Source of the DNA: Acidimicrobiaceae bacterium
GTDB taxonomy: Bacteria; Actinomycetota; Acidimicrobiia; Acidimicrobiales; RAAP-2
Length of the DNA stretch: 19,424 nucleotides
Direction: 5' to 3'
Assembly: GCA_030838245.1 (NCBI GenBank)
Contig: JAUTXB010000282.1
Span: 1 to 19,424 of the forward strand
The translations under genes were made by a program, and so were the position numbers. A model generated the notes under the pieces. That model did no database searches. It was given only the letters and a program-made list of their open reading frames with translations, and had not been told where the DNA came from. This document shows positions 1 through 7,546 of this stretch, piece after piece (within the stretch, counting starts at the first letter, position 1; each line of letters starts with the position of its first letter).

Positions 1-848
1 CCAAGGGCCATGGTCACGGCGATGGCGTTCTCGAATGCCTCTTTGGTCATGATGTGCCGGGGCCGTATCCCAGCCTTCAAGAGGTCCACCACGGCCAGAC
101 CGGAGGCGAAGGCCGAATCGTCTCGACGCCGGTCGACGGCGGGCGCGGCGGAGCTGCCTGGCAGCGACATCCCCAGCGCCTCGGCCACCGAGGCCATCGT
201 GTTGGCCGTGAACATCCCGGCGCAGGAGCCCTCGGTGGGGCACGCGTTGTGCTCGATGAGGCTCAGCTCCTCGTCACTCAACGCATCGACGGCGTTGGCG
301 CCGACTGCCTCGAACACACTGACGATGTCCAGCGCCTGGTCCCCAGCCCGTCCGGGAAGGATCGACCCTCCGTAGAGGAAGACGGTGGGAAGGTTGAGGC
401 GGGCCGCGGCCATCAGCATCCCGGGGAGCGACTTGTCGCATCCGGCCAGGGTCACCATCCCGTCGAACCGCTCGGCATGCATCATCGTCTCGACCGAGTC
501 GGCGATCACCTCGCGGCTGACCAACGAGGCGCGCATCCCCTCGTGGCCCATGGAGATGCCGTCGGACACGGCAATGGTCACGAACTCGAGCGGGAAGGCG
601 CCGGCGTGGCGCACCCCCTCCTTGGCCCGCTTGGCCAATCGGTCGAGCGGGAGGTTGCAGGGGGTCACCTCGTTCCACGAGGATGCCACCCCGATCTGTG
701 GCTTGTCCCAGTCGTCGTCGGTCATGCCGACGGCTCGAAGCATGGCCCGAGCCGGCGCCCGAGTGGGACCATCGGTCACTTCGCGGCTGCGGGGCTTCAT
801 CCCCTCCAAGGGCTGCTCCGCCGGTTCGATGCGTGGGTGATCGCTCAT
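1..848 (-). CDS. ilvD: Dihydroxy-acid dehydratase, N-terminal half (partial at window edge)
   Basis: IlvD dehydrates 2,3-dihydroxy-3-methylbutanoate and its isoleucine-pathway analogue to the 2-oxo acids, a late step of valine, leucine and isoleucine synthesis in the cytosol. About 282 codons are present, roughly half of the usual 560 or so. Reading from the ATG at 848, the protein begins [20 protein letters not shown]. It contains [21 protein letters not shown] and [12 protein letters not shown], which are the three cysteine-bearing blocks that hold the Fe-S cluster in this family. All three cysteines are present, so the visible half looks intact. The frame is open to the left edge. The start has no clear Shine-Dalgarno, but TACGAT lies 7 nt upstream (856-861), which fits a leaderless transcript. 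Identity is confident. Confidence 0.95.
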   Translation of the reverse strand, partial: MSDHPRIEPAEQPLEGMKPRSREVTDGPTRAPARAMLRAVGMTDDDWDKPQIGVASSWNEVTPCNLPLDRLAKRAKEGVRHAGAFPLEFVTIAVSDGISMGHEGMRASLVSREVIADSVETMMHAERFDGMVTLAGCDKSLPGMLMAAARLNLPTVFLYGGSILPGRAGDQALDIVSVFEAVGANAVDALSDEELSLIEHNACPTEGSCAGMFTANTMASVAEALGMSLPGSSAAPAVDRRRDDSAFASGLAVVDLLKAGIRPRHIMTKEAFENAIAVTMAL

Positions 849-855
849 GGAGAGC

Positions 856-861
856 ATCGTA
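856..861 (-). promoter_or_regulatory. Putative -10 box for leaderless ilvD
   Basis: On the minus strand the hexamer TACGAT (TANNNT pattern) ends 7 nt before the ilvD ATG. This spacing would put the transcription start at or next to the start codon. No convincing -35 was seen. The same arrangement occurs at 1039, 6305 and 14646. Confidence 0.4.
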
Positions 862-1038
862 GGACGTGCAGACGGAGCGCGAAGGATCGACCACCCAACG
901 GGTTGCTCAGGCGGCGCACAATCGTCCCTTACGTGATGGGACCGCCCACCAGCCCCGCAATGCGGAGCGAGGAGAGACCCGGCGTGCGTGCGATCATGGC
1001 GCTCCCGTGTGCATGCCGCCACCTCAGAGCGCCGGCTG

Positions 1039-1044
1039 TACCGT
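1039..1044 (+). promoter_or_regulatory. Putative -10 box upstream of the short ORF at 1051
   Basis: TACCGT is followed by six bases (gagggc) and then ATG at 1051. This is the same TANNNT-N6-start layout seen upstream of the ABC exporter and pdxH. It suggests that the short ORF at 1051 is, or was, transcribed as a leaderless message. Confidence 0.35.
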
Positions 1045-1050
1045 GAGGGC

Positions 1051-1185
1051 ATGCACGACGAGATCGGCGCGACCGTCCGCCCAGGAGACCTGGTTCTCGC
1101 CGACGGTGGCGTTGAGACCAGGGTCATGTTCGACGACGCCTTGCCCATGGATCCCCATGTCGACCTCGTGATGTCGACCTCGTGA
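1051..1185 (+). pseudogene. Possible remnant of a homocysteine S-methyltransferase-like gene (5' end only)
   Basis: This 44-residue ORF begins [20 protein letters not shown] and continues with [18 protein letters not shown] before running into the 14-bp repeats and stopping. The string [12 protein letters not shown] resembles, from memory, the start of homocysteine S-methyltransferases, which open with a (L)xDGGxET-like motif; a full-length member would be about 300 residues. Nothing downstream in any forward frame continues that fold, so I treat it as a decayed or truncated gene. If the three 14-bp repeats were one copy, this frame would run straight into the open frame of the permease. It could instead be a leader peptide or chance ORF. 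Identity is tentative. Confidence 0.35.
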
Positions 1186-1198
1186 TGTCGACCTCGTG
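1157..1198 (+). repeat. Perfect 14-bp tandem repeat, 3 copies
   Basis: The unit atgtcgacctcgtg occurs three times without mismatch (1157-1170, 1171-1184, 1185-1198). The length is not a multiple of 3, so copy-number change shifts the reading frame between the ORF starting at 1051 and the permease frame. Each unit contains an ATG, and a GTG at its end. Confidence 0.95.
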
Positions 1199-1318
1199 AT
1201 CACCGACCCGCTCCCGGGCGAAACGGGTGGCCAGCTCGAAGACGGGCCCGTGCATCTCGGCGTCTTCGACGGCACCCGACCTGATCACCAGGGCGACCTC
1301 GCCCCCGAGACGGCGGGC

Positions 1319-2662
1319 ATGGCCCCTGTTCCTCTGGCTGGTCGCTACGGCGCGACCTGGCGCAACTTCACCGTCTGGTTCGGGCCCAACATGGAGCTCT
1401 CCGGCGTGTTCACCGGAACACTGGTCTTCACCTTGGGCCTGGGCTTCTGGCCTGGCCTGGCCGCCATGCTCATCGGGGTGGCGCTCGGTGCCCTCCCGGT
1501 GGCGATGCTCTCACTGTGGGGGCCCAAGACCGGGATGGCCCAGCTCCCTCTGGCCCGCCTCCCCTTCGGCCGGTCCATCGCCGTTCCTGCCCTCGTGCAG
1601 TGGTTCTCCGCCATCGCCTGGGATGCGCTAGTGGGCCTGTTCGGCGGCGAAGCCGTCCAGATCCTGTTCCACGTGCCCTTCTTCGTTGGGGTGCTCATCG
1701 TGTTGGCCCTCGAGGGCGCCATCGGAATCCTGGGCTACGAGTTCATCCACCAGCTCGAGTCCTGGGGCTCGGCGATCCTGGTCGTGCTGTTCGCCATTCT
1801 CACCGTCAAGATCATCCAGCACGGCAACGTCCCCATGCACTCGAGCGTGCACGGGACGGCCGCAATCGGGACCTTCGTCCTCGTCTCGACCATCACCTTT
1901 TCCGGCAGCTTCAGCTGGGCCAGCTACGCAGCCGACTACAGCAGGTACATGAAGCCCAACGCGTCGCGTCCCGGCATCTTCTGGGCCACGTTCGGCGGCC
2001 TGTTCGCGTCGCTCGCCTGGATGTACACCATCGGCCTGGCCGGAGCCAAGTCGCTCAGCAACCAGACGGCAGCCGGCGTGCAGAGCCTCATGGGTGGCGG
2101 CTTCCTCGGCGTCTTGGCCCTCGTTGCCATCGTCTTCGGCTCGATCACGGGCACGGCTATGAACGACTACTCGGGCTCGCTGGCCGTGCAAGCCGGCGGT
2201 GTGAGGATCCGGCGACCCTACTCCGCCGGCCTCGGGACCATCCTGGTGTTCTTCCTCGTGTTGTGGATTCACGGGGGCGATACGGCCACCAAATTCCAGA
2301 ACGTCCTGCTCTTCACCGCCTATTGGATCGCACCGTTCCTCGCCGTCGTCCTCATCGACTGGTATCACCGGGGCCAGGCGGTGACCAGCAGCCGACTCCT
2401 CGAAACGTTGGACTTCCGGCGCCTGGGGTCCGGATGGCCGGCGCTGGCTGCCCTGCTGGTCGGCTTTGCCGCCATGGTGCCCTTCATGAACACCGGGATC
2501 ATCGAAGGGCCGGCGGCCAAGGCCCTGGCCGGCGCCGACATCTCGTTCTACGTGGGGTTCATCGTGGCCGCGGCCCTGTACTTCCCGTTGCGGAACGTGG
2601 AGACCCGGCGAGGCCAGGCCGTGTCTGGTCCCGCGGCCACCGCAGTCACCGCCACCGCCTGA
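1319..2662 (+). CDS. NCS1-type purine/cytosine permease family transporter
   Basis: This is an integral membrane protein of about 447 residues, probably a proton- or sodium-coupled importer of nucleobases or related compounds. About 12 hydrophobic segments run through the chain. The start of the mature fold, RYGATWRNFTVWFGPNMELS, is the amphipathic and first-helix region typical of NCS1 purine-cytosine permeases. TFSGSFSWASYAADYSRYM and the later ITGTAMNDYSGSLAVQ also match family blocks; the latter contains the Asn/Tyr-rich helix that contributes to substrate binding. I chose ATG 1319 because homology-like sequence begins only there. The frame is open back to GTG 1196 inside the 14-bp repeat array, and that longer form would add about 41 atypical residues. 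The N-terminus is a little short for the family, so some 5' sequence may have been lost. Substrate is unknown. Confidence 0.85.
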   Translation: MAPVPLAGRYGATWRNFTVWFGPNMELSGVFTGTLVFTLGLGFWPGLAAMLIGVALGALPVAMLSLWGPKTGMAQLPLARLPFGRSIAVPALVQWFSAIAWDALVGLFGGEAVQILFHVPFFVGVLIVLALEGAIGILGYEFIHQLESWGSAILVVLFAILTVKIIQHGNVPMHSSVHGTAAIGTFVLVSTITFSGSFSWASYAADYSRYMKPNASRPGIFWATFGGLFASLAWMYTIGLAGAKSLSNQTAAGVQSLMGGGFLGVLALVAIVFGSITGTAMNDYSGSLAVQAGGVRIRRPYSAGLGTILVFFLVLWIHGGDTATKFQNVLLFTAYWIAPFLAVVLIDWYHRGQAVTSSRLLETLDFRRLGSGWPALAALLVGFAAMVPFMNTGIIEGPAAKALAGADISFYVGFIVAAALYFPLRNVETRRGQAVSGPAATAVTATA

Positions 2663-2729
2663 GCCGACTGCCCCGCCACCGCCGCCGCCTGACGCCAACG
2701 CCCCGGCCCTACTGGGCTGGCTCGGCGAA

Positions 2730-3803
2730 ATGCCGCCCGACGAAATACCATGGAGGTGGGCCGGCGTTACACGAGTCGTGCAACACCCGTTAGAGCTGTC
2801 TGTGCTCGACCTTTCGCCCATACCCGAGGGGAGCGACGCCAGTCAGGCCCTCCAGAACACTCTCGATCTGGCCCGGGCCGCGGACGAGCTGGGGTTCACT
2901 CGGTTCTGGCTGGCCGAGCACCACAACACTCTCTCCATCGCCAGTTCCGCCCCGGAAGTGATGATCGGGGCGGTCGCTCAGGTCACCTCGCGCATCCGGG
3001 TGGGCTCGGGGGGCATCATGTTGCCCAACCACAGTTCGCTCAGGGTGGCCGAGGTCTTCTCGGTGCTCAGCGCCCTCCACCCGGGCCGCATCGACCTTGG
3101 CCTGGGCCGGGCGCCGGGCACAGATCGCCTGACCGCCCAGATCTTGCGCCGGGGACGGGGTGCGGAGAGTGCCGATGACTTCCCGCAGCAGTTGGCCGAG
3201 CTCACCGCCTTCCTGACCGGTGGCTTCGAGGATGGCCACCCCTATCGCAACGTGGTAGCTGCTCCCGTGGGGGCACCGACCCCTGACCTGTGGATCCTCG
3301 GCTCGAGCCTCTTCGGCGCGCAAGCGGCCGCCTACTTTGGGGTTGGGTTCGCCTTCGCCCACCACATCAATCCGGAGCCGGCGATGGACGCGCTGCGCCT
3401 TTACCGCGATGAGTTCCGCCCCTCGCAGTTTCTACAACAGCCCCAAGCCATTCTGGCCACATCGGTCATCTGTGCGGACACCGACGACGAGGCCGACAGG
3501 CTGGCCGCCACCGCCGACCTGTGGCGGTTGCGCCTGGGCCAGGGGAGGGGGCGCCAGCCCCTCCCCGGTCTCGAAGAAGCGCTGGCCTACCAGTACTCGC
3601 CCCCCGAGGAGGCGCAACGATTGGCCAGTCGCAGCCGAATGATCGTCGGCAGCCCCAAGGTTGTGCGCGACCAGCTGACCGAGCTTGCCTCCACTGGCGA
3701 AGTCACCGAGGTGATGGTGACGACCCTGGTGCATGCCGATACCGCCCGGCGGCACTCCAACGAGCTGTTGGCTGAGGCGTTTGACCTCAGCCCGGACTCG
3801 TAG
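2730..3803 (+). CDS. LLM-class flavin-dependent oxidoreductase (luciferase-like, MsnO8-type)
   Basis: This is a cytosolic TIM-barrel enzyme of the bacterial luciferase superfamily, expected to use reduced FMN or F420. The sequence LSVLDLSPIPEGSDASQAL, then LGFTRFWLAEHHNT, IRVGSGGIMLPNHSSLRVAE and GRIDLGLGRAPGTD are the N-terminal blocks of the MsnO8-like subfamily. The C-terminal part (IVGSPKVVRDQL) is also typical. The start is uncertain. Family-like sequence begins at LELSVLDLSP, and GTG 2778 would give a 341-residue protein that starts just before it. ATG 2730 gives 357 residues. A GGAGG at 2752-2756 is badly spaced for either. The substrate cannot be inferred. It ends 9 bp from the convergent substrate-binding protein gene, leaving no room for a terminator between them. 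Confidence 0.85.
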   Translation: MPPDEIPWRWAGVTRVVQHPLELSVLDLSPIPEGSDASQALQNTLDLARAADELGFTRFWLAEHHNTLSIASSAPEVMIGAVAQVTSRIRVGSGGIMLPNHSSLRVAEVFSVLSALHPGRIDLGLGRAPGTDRLTAQILRRGRGAESADDFPQQLAELTAFLTGGFEDGHPYRNVVAAPVGAPTPDLWILGSSLFGAQAAAYFGVGFAFAHHINPEPAMDALRLYRDEFRPSQFLQQPQAILATSVICADTDDEADRLAATADLWRLRLGQGRGRQPLPGLEEALAYQYSPPEEAQRLASRSRMIVGSPKVVRDQLTELASTGEVTEVMVTTLVHADTARRHSNELLAEAFDLSPDS

Positions 3804-3812
3804 CCACTGCGG

Positions 3813-5033
3813 TCAGGACGACGGTGCCGCCAATTGTCGAACCAGGCTGTAGCCGCCTGTTCCGTTCATCGACACGATCCAGATGGGTTGGTCGACGTCG
3901 TGGTCGGCGGTGAAGTGGAACGAGCCCAGCGGGCTGTTCATCCGGACACGGGCCAACGCAGTTTTGATGGCCAGCCGGTCATCGGCGGTGGACGCGAATC
4001 GCAACGGAGCAGAGCGAGCCGCTTTCGCCAGTAGTTGCACGCCGGTGTATGCCAGCGCGGCGAACTGGTCCGGGCTGGCCCCATAGCGCTTCTTGTAGGC
4101 CGAGACGAAGGCTCGGTTCACAGGGGACCGATTGCCGAGGTACCAGGCAGCACCGCTTCGGGCGCCCTTCCCCGAAGGCCCGGCAGTGGCTGCCGCCGTG
4201 GGGCTGTTGAAGGCGTTGCCCCCCAGGATCTGGCCCCCGAAGCCTTGGCTTCGCAGTTCTTTGATCAGCGCCCCGGCCACGGTGGCCGAGGACGCGGTGA
4301 TAGCCACGACGGTGGGGTGCGAGGCCAGAGCCGACTGGACGGGGCTGGTCAGTGCCGTCGGATCGGGAACGGCGGTCGAGGACACGTGGTTCACGCCGCT
4401 GGCCGTGAACGCCTTGGTCGTGATCTGGGCGGTGCTGACCCCGAATGGATCGGTCGCCGGATAGATGACGACAGCAGACTGAGGACGGGCGTACTTGACG
4501 TAATAGTTGACGTTGGCCGGGACCGACGAGGCGTCCCCCAGTGAGTCACGGAAAATCCACGAGCACGGGTAGGAGCACGAGCCCACAATGCCCGGCCCCG
4601 TGTTGCTCACGGCCAAAACCGTGGTGCTCAGGCTGTTGGCCACCGGGTCAGCGGCGGCGGCGGAATTCGAGAACGTCGGGCCGAGCACTGCGAGCACGCT
4701 CTGCGACGTGATCAGCGAAGCCATGACCGCGGCCGATTGGGCCGGTTGCGAGTCGTCGTTGTCGATCACCAGACGTAGGGTGGCTCCCTTGATCCCCCCC
4801 GCCGCGTTGATTTGGCGCACGGCCAGCTGGGCCCCCTTGACCTGTTGGGGTCCGTAGGCCACCCCGGTTCCGGTGGTCGAGAAGACGGCGCCCAAGGTGA
4901 TGACCTTGCCGGCCCAGGGCTGCTTGGACCCACCGGTGGTGGCCGCTCCGGCCATCGAGCTGAGACCGGTCACCAGGATCAAGACGATGAACGCAGAAAA
5001 GACGCCGCGACGGATTCGTTGCGGCCAGAGCAT
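3813..5033 (-). CDS. ABC transporter substrate-binding protein, branched-chain amino acid type (Peripla_BP_6)
   Basis: This is an exported solute receptor of the LivJ/LivK-like type. From ATG 5033 it starts MLWPQRIRRGVFSAFIVLIL and reaches a cleavage-like SMAGAAT, a good Sec signal peptide without a lipobox. The mature part opens ITLGAVFSTTGTGVAYGPQQ, then VKGAQLAVRQINAAGGIKG and VIDNDDSQPAQS, the hallmark first lobe of this family; VLAVLGPTFSN forms the early ligand pocket. GSCSYPCSWIF has two close cysteines that may form a disulfide. A longer form from GTG 5081 is possible but adds an unneeded N-terminus. GAGCAT lies 6 nt before ATG 5033. No permease or ATPase subunits of a Liv system are nearby, so it is an orphan binding protein here. 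The ligand is unknown. Confidence 0.88.
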   Translation of the reverse strand: MLWPQRIRRGVFSAFIVLILVTGLSSMAGAATTGGSKQPWAGKVITLGAVFSTTGTGVAYGPQQVKGAQLAVRQINAAGGIKGATLRLVIDNDDSQPAQSAAVMASLITSQSVLAVLGPTFSNSAAAADPVANSLSTTVLAVSNTGPGIVGSCSYPCSWIFRDSLGDASSVPANVNYYVKYARPQSAVVIYPATDPFGVSTAQITTKAFTASGVNHVSSTAVPDPTALTSPVQSALASHPTVVAITASSATVAGALIKELRSQGFGGQILGGNAFNSPTAAATAGPSGKGARSGAAWYLGNRSPVNRAFVSAYKKRYGASPDQFAALAYTGVQLLAKAARSAPLRFASTADDRLAIKTALARVRMNSPLGSFHFTADHDVDQPIWIVSMNGTGGYSLVRQLAAPSS

Positions 5034-5101
5034 CCGGGCATGCTCGCGGAACCGCACACCGGGGGCAAATGCGTGCCCCACCCCGCTCGCCGTGCCCGCC
5101 T

Positions 5102-5191
5102 GGTTCAGAGGTTCAGAGGTAGAGGTTCAGAGGCAGAGGTTCAGAGGCAGAGGTTCAGAGGTTGCAAGGTTCAGAGGTTGCAAGGTTCAGA
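5102..5191. repeat. Short-unit tandem array (GGTTCAGA / GGYAGA / GGTTGCAA)
   Basis: The 90 bp are tiled completely by units that each begin with GG: seven copies of GGTTCAGA (5102, 5110, 5124, 5138, 5152, 5168, 5184), three hexamers (GGTAGA at 5118, GGCAGA at 5132 and 5146) and two GGTTGCAA (5160, 5176). It fills most of the gap between corA and the substrate-binding protein gene. The last unit supplies the corA stop codon (TGA on the minus strand, 5187-5189). Confidence 0.93.
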
Positions 5192-6197
5192 GCCAGTCTT
5201 TGTACTTGAACACCCCATAGAGCAGCGCGGCCAACCCAGCGATCAACCCCAACGAGAACCACAGGCCGGATTGCTTGCCAAATCCCGGATACGGGACGTT
5301 CTGGCCGAAGAACCCGGTGATGGCCGTGGGCACGGCAATGATGGCCGCCCAACTGGTGACCTTCTTCATGATCATGTTCATGCGGTTGCTCTGTTGGGTG
5401 AGGTTGGTCTCCACGATCGATGTGACCATGTCCCGCAGCGACTCGGTCCACTCGGTGGCCCGGAGAACGTGATCGTAGATGTCGTGGTAGTACGGCTGCA
5501 TGGCTTCGGTGACCACACCGAGGTCCTGGCGCAGGAGGGTATTCACCACCTCGCGCATGGGGAGAGTGACCCTTCGGAGCTGCACCAGGCTCTTGCGCAA
5601 CTCGTAGGTTCGTCGCTGCACTCCCTCGATCTGTCCCCGGTCGCCATCGAAGAGGAAGTCCTCCGCCTTCTCCACCTCCTCGTCGAGACGGGTTACTGCG
5701 GCGAAATGGCTGTCCACCAACGAGTCGAGCAAGCCGTAGAGGAGAAACCCGACACCGTTCACGGACAGGTCGATTGACTCGTCCCATCGAGCAACGACCG
5801 CGTCGATGTCGAGGTTCACGCTCTTGCGGACGGTGATGAGTGCCTTGGACGTGATGAAGGCAGCGAGCTCGTTGGTGGACAGCTGACCGGACACCTCGTC
5901 GAGGGACACCGAATACGCGCTGAGAAACAGATGGGAACTGTACCGGTCGAGCTTGGTGCGTTGCCCTTGGGAGAGAGCGTCCTCGACAGCCAGTTTGTGG
6001 AGACCGAACTCCGTCTCGAGCACGGTGAGCTGTTCGGGGGTCGGGCAGCACAGGTCGAGCCAGATCTCCCCGTCGTTGGCCTCCAGATGATCGGAGATGT
6101 CGGCGACGGGGAAGTCCTCGAGAACCAAGCGACCGCTGCAGTAGAGCCGGCTTCGTGCCGGAAGGTCGGTGTTCATGTCGGTCTCCACGTTGACCAT
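5187..6197 (-). CDS. corA: CorA-family magnesium transporter (GQN variant)
   Basis: CorA forms a pentameric inner-membrane channel for Mg2+ and sometimes Co2+ or Ni2+. From ATG 6197 it has 336 residues: a large cytoplasmic domain (including LDLCCPTPEQLTVLETEFGL and HKLAVEDALSQGQRTKLDRY), a long helical stalk (LPMREVVNTLLRQDLG, YDHVLRATEWTESLRDMV) and two C-terminal membrane helices. The stretch before the loop is AIIAVPTAITGFFGQNVPYP. The family signature is GMN at this point; here it reads GQN. The C-terminus KYKDWL is standard. The start is well supported: GGAGG (6206-6210) lies 8 nt from the ATG. A longer frame to 6254 exists but would lack this signal. It is divergent from the ABC exporter. 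Confidence 0.92.
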   Translation of the reverse strand: MVNVETDMNTDLPARSRLYCSGRLVLEDFPVADISDHLEANDGEIWLDLCCPTPEQLTVLETEFGLHKLAVEDALSQGQRTKLDRYSSHLFLSAYSVSLDEVSGQLSTNELAAFITSKALITVRKSVNLDIDAVVARWDESIDLSVNGVGFLLYGLLDSLVDSHFAAVTRLDEEVEKAEDFLFDGDRGQIEGVQRRTYELRKSLVQLRRVTLPMREVVNTLLRQDLGVVTEAMQPYYHDIYDHVLRATEWTESLRDMVTSIVETNLTQQSNRMNMIMKKVTSWAAIIAVPTAITGFFGQNVPYPGFGKQSGLWFSLGLIAGLAALLYGVFKYKDWL

Positions 6198-6304
6198 GGA
6201 TGCATCCTCCGTCACCAAGGGTCTCGGCCGGTACCGAGCCACTCGACCGTACACCGGGCAGTCTCGACGGACGGGGTCAGCAGGTCATTTGGCCGGCAAG
6301 TCGG

Positions 6305-6310
6305 TACGGT
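6305..6310 (+). promoter_or_regulatory. Putative -10 box for the leaderless ABC exporter operon
   Basis: TACGGT is followed by exactly six bases (actccc) and GTG at 6317. This supports GTG 6317 as the start of the ATPase gene with a leaderless message. No clear -35 element was found. Confidence 0.4.
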
Positions 6311-6316
6311 ACTCCC

Positions 6317-7546
6317 GTGGAACGACGATGGAGGAGGCCTGGAGCGACCTCGAACCGAGCTGTGTCGGAGGCCGAGGCAGGCTCGGCATCGCCATTGGTG
6401 GCTTCGCCGGAGGGGCCACGGGTCGCTCCGCCGAACGGGGCGGCCGTCGTGGTCGACAGACTGGTCAAGCGCTACCCGAAGGGCCGGGTGGCTGCGGTGG
6501 ACGACTTGAGCTTCTCGGTCGATCGAGGTGAGGTGTTCGGTCTGCTCGGGCCCAACGGGGCTGGGAAGACCACCACGATCGGGGTGCTCACCACCCGGGT
6601 GATGCCGACCGGCGGTCACGCCTATGTCGCCGGGATCGACGTCGTGCGTGATCCCGTACGGGCCCGCAGATCTCTGGCCGTCGTGCCCCAACGCAACAAC
6701 CTCGACCGATCCCTCACCATCCGCCAGAACCTGCTCTTCCACGCTAACTACCACGGGGTCTCGCAACGAGTTCGGGATCAACGCGCTACCGAGCTCCTCG
6801 ACCAATTCGGTCTGGCCGATCGGTCCCGCGAGAAGGTCGAGATGTTCTCGGGAGGGCAGACCCAGCGCATCATGATCGCCAGGGCGCTTATGCACTCCCC
6901 CGAGGTGTTGTTCCTCGACGAGCCTTCCACTGGGTTGGACCCGGCCGCCCGACTGTTCGTGTGGGACCGGATCCGAGAGCTGCAAGAGCGCAAGGTGACC
7001 GTCGTCCTCACCACCCACGACATGGACGAGGCCAGCCAGCTCTCCGACCGGGTGGGGATCATGGACCATGGCCGGCTGCTGGCCCTGGACACTCCCGACG
7101 CACTGACCCGGAGCCTTCCCGGAAGTTCCACCCTCGATGTCGCCGCGGCCGGAGTCCCGCCCGAGTCCACCGCCGAGCTGCTCGCAGCGCTGGAACACCT
7201 CGATGGGGTCGAGCGGGCTGATCCTGTCGACGACAGCGCCAACGGTGCACAGCCAGGTACGCAGAACCGTACCCAGAACGGTGCGCAACCGGGAGCACAA
7301 CCGGGGTCACGGCACGATGCACAACCAGGGGCACAGGCAATGGGTGCGGGCGAGGGAGTCGGTTCCGGCATTTCCTCCGTACCCGAGATCCGGGTCCGGC
7401 TCTACGTGACCGGCGACGCCGCTTCTATGGTGGCGCCGGTCGCCCGATTGCTGAGTAGCCGCCAGGCGTCGCTCACCGACGTCCGGTTGGGCAGCCCCAG
7501 CCTCGAGGACGTTTTCATTCACCTCACCGGCAGGTCGCTCCGTTGA
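6317..7546 (+). CDS. ABC transporter ATP-binding protein, DrrA-like exporter ATPase
   Basis: This is the cytosolic ATPase of an ABC-2 type exporter. All nucleotide-binding motifs are intact: Walker A GPNGAGKTTT at about residues 78-87 of the form starting at GTG 6317, Q-loop VPQRNN, signature FSGGQTQRIMIARAL, Walker B VLFLDEPSTGLDP and H-loop TTHDMDEA. It ends with the DrrA-type tail SLEDVFIHLTGRSLR. Length is about 409 residues, longer than the usual 310-330. The excess is a nonconserved N-terminus of some 45 residues and a Gln/Gly/Pro-rich insert around 7245-7345 (NGAQPGTQ, NGAQPGAQPG, DAQPGAQ) before the tail. GTG 6317 is preferred for its -10 box spacing; starts at GTG 6359 or further in are possible. 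It overlaps the permease gene by TTGA, so the two are translationally coupled. Substrate is unknown. Confidence 0.9.
   Translation: MERRWRRPGATSNRAVSEAEAGSASPLVASPEGPRVAPPNGAAVVVDRLVKRYPKGRVAAVDDLSFSVDRGEVFGLLGPNGAGKTTTIGVLTTRVMPTGGHAYVAGIDVVRDPVRARRSLAVVPQRNNLDRSLTIRQNLLFHANYHGVSQRVRDQRATELLDQFGLADRSREKVEMFSGGQTQRIMIARALMHSPEVLFLDEPSTGLDPAARLFVWDRIRELQERKVTVVLTTHDMDEASQLSDRVGIMDHGRLLALDTPDALTRSLPGSSTLDVAAAGVPPESTAELLAALEHLDGVERADPVDDSANGAQPGTQNRTQNGAQPGAQPGSRHDAQPGAQAMGAGEGVGSGISSVPEIRVRLYVTGDAASMVAPVARLLSSRQASLTDVRLGSPSLEDVFIHLTGRSLR
7245..7345 (+). repeat. In-frame Gln/Gly/Pro-rich repeat inside the ABC ATPase gene
   Basis: The degenerate repeats ggtgcacagcca, ggtgcgcaaccg, gcacaaccgggg and gcacaaccaggg encode NGAQPG/AQPGAQ units between the nucleotide-binding domain and the C-terminal tail. 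The reading frame is kept, so it is probably a flexible linker. Confidence 0.7.

Noticed and set aside
54..1046. Long plus-strand frame opposite ilvD
   Set aside because: It is a shadow of the dehydratase gene; its translation is His/Gly/Arg-rich and lacks any recognisable domain.
1196..1318. Extension of the permease to GTG 1196
   Set aside because: The added residues do not resemble an NCS1 N-terminus, and the start codon lies inside the 14-bp repeat. ATG 1319 is preferred, with the extension noted.
1130..1340. A minus-strand frame with a natural-looking translation (for example EVALVIRSGAVEDAEMHGPV)
   Set aside because: It could be a remnant of a reversed gene, but the opposite frame of a GC-rich stretch often reads this way. 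Third-position GC is about equal on both strands, it lacks a start, and I recognise no family.
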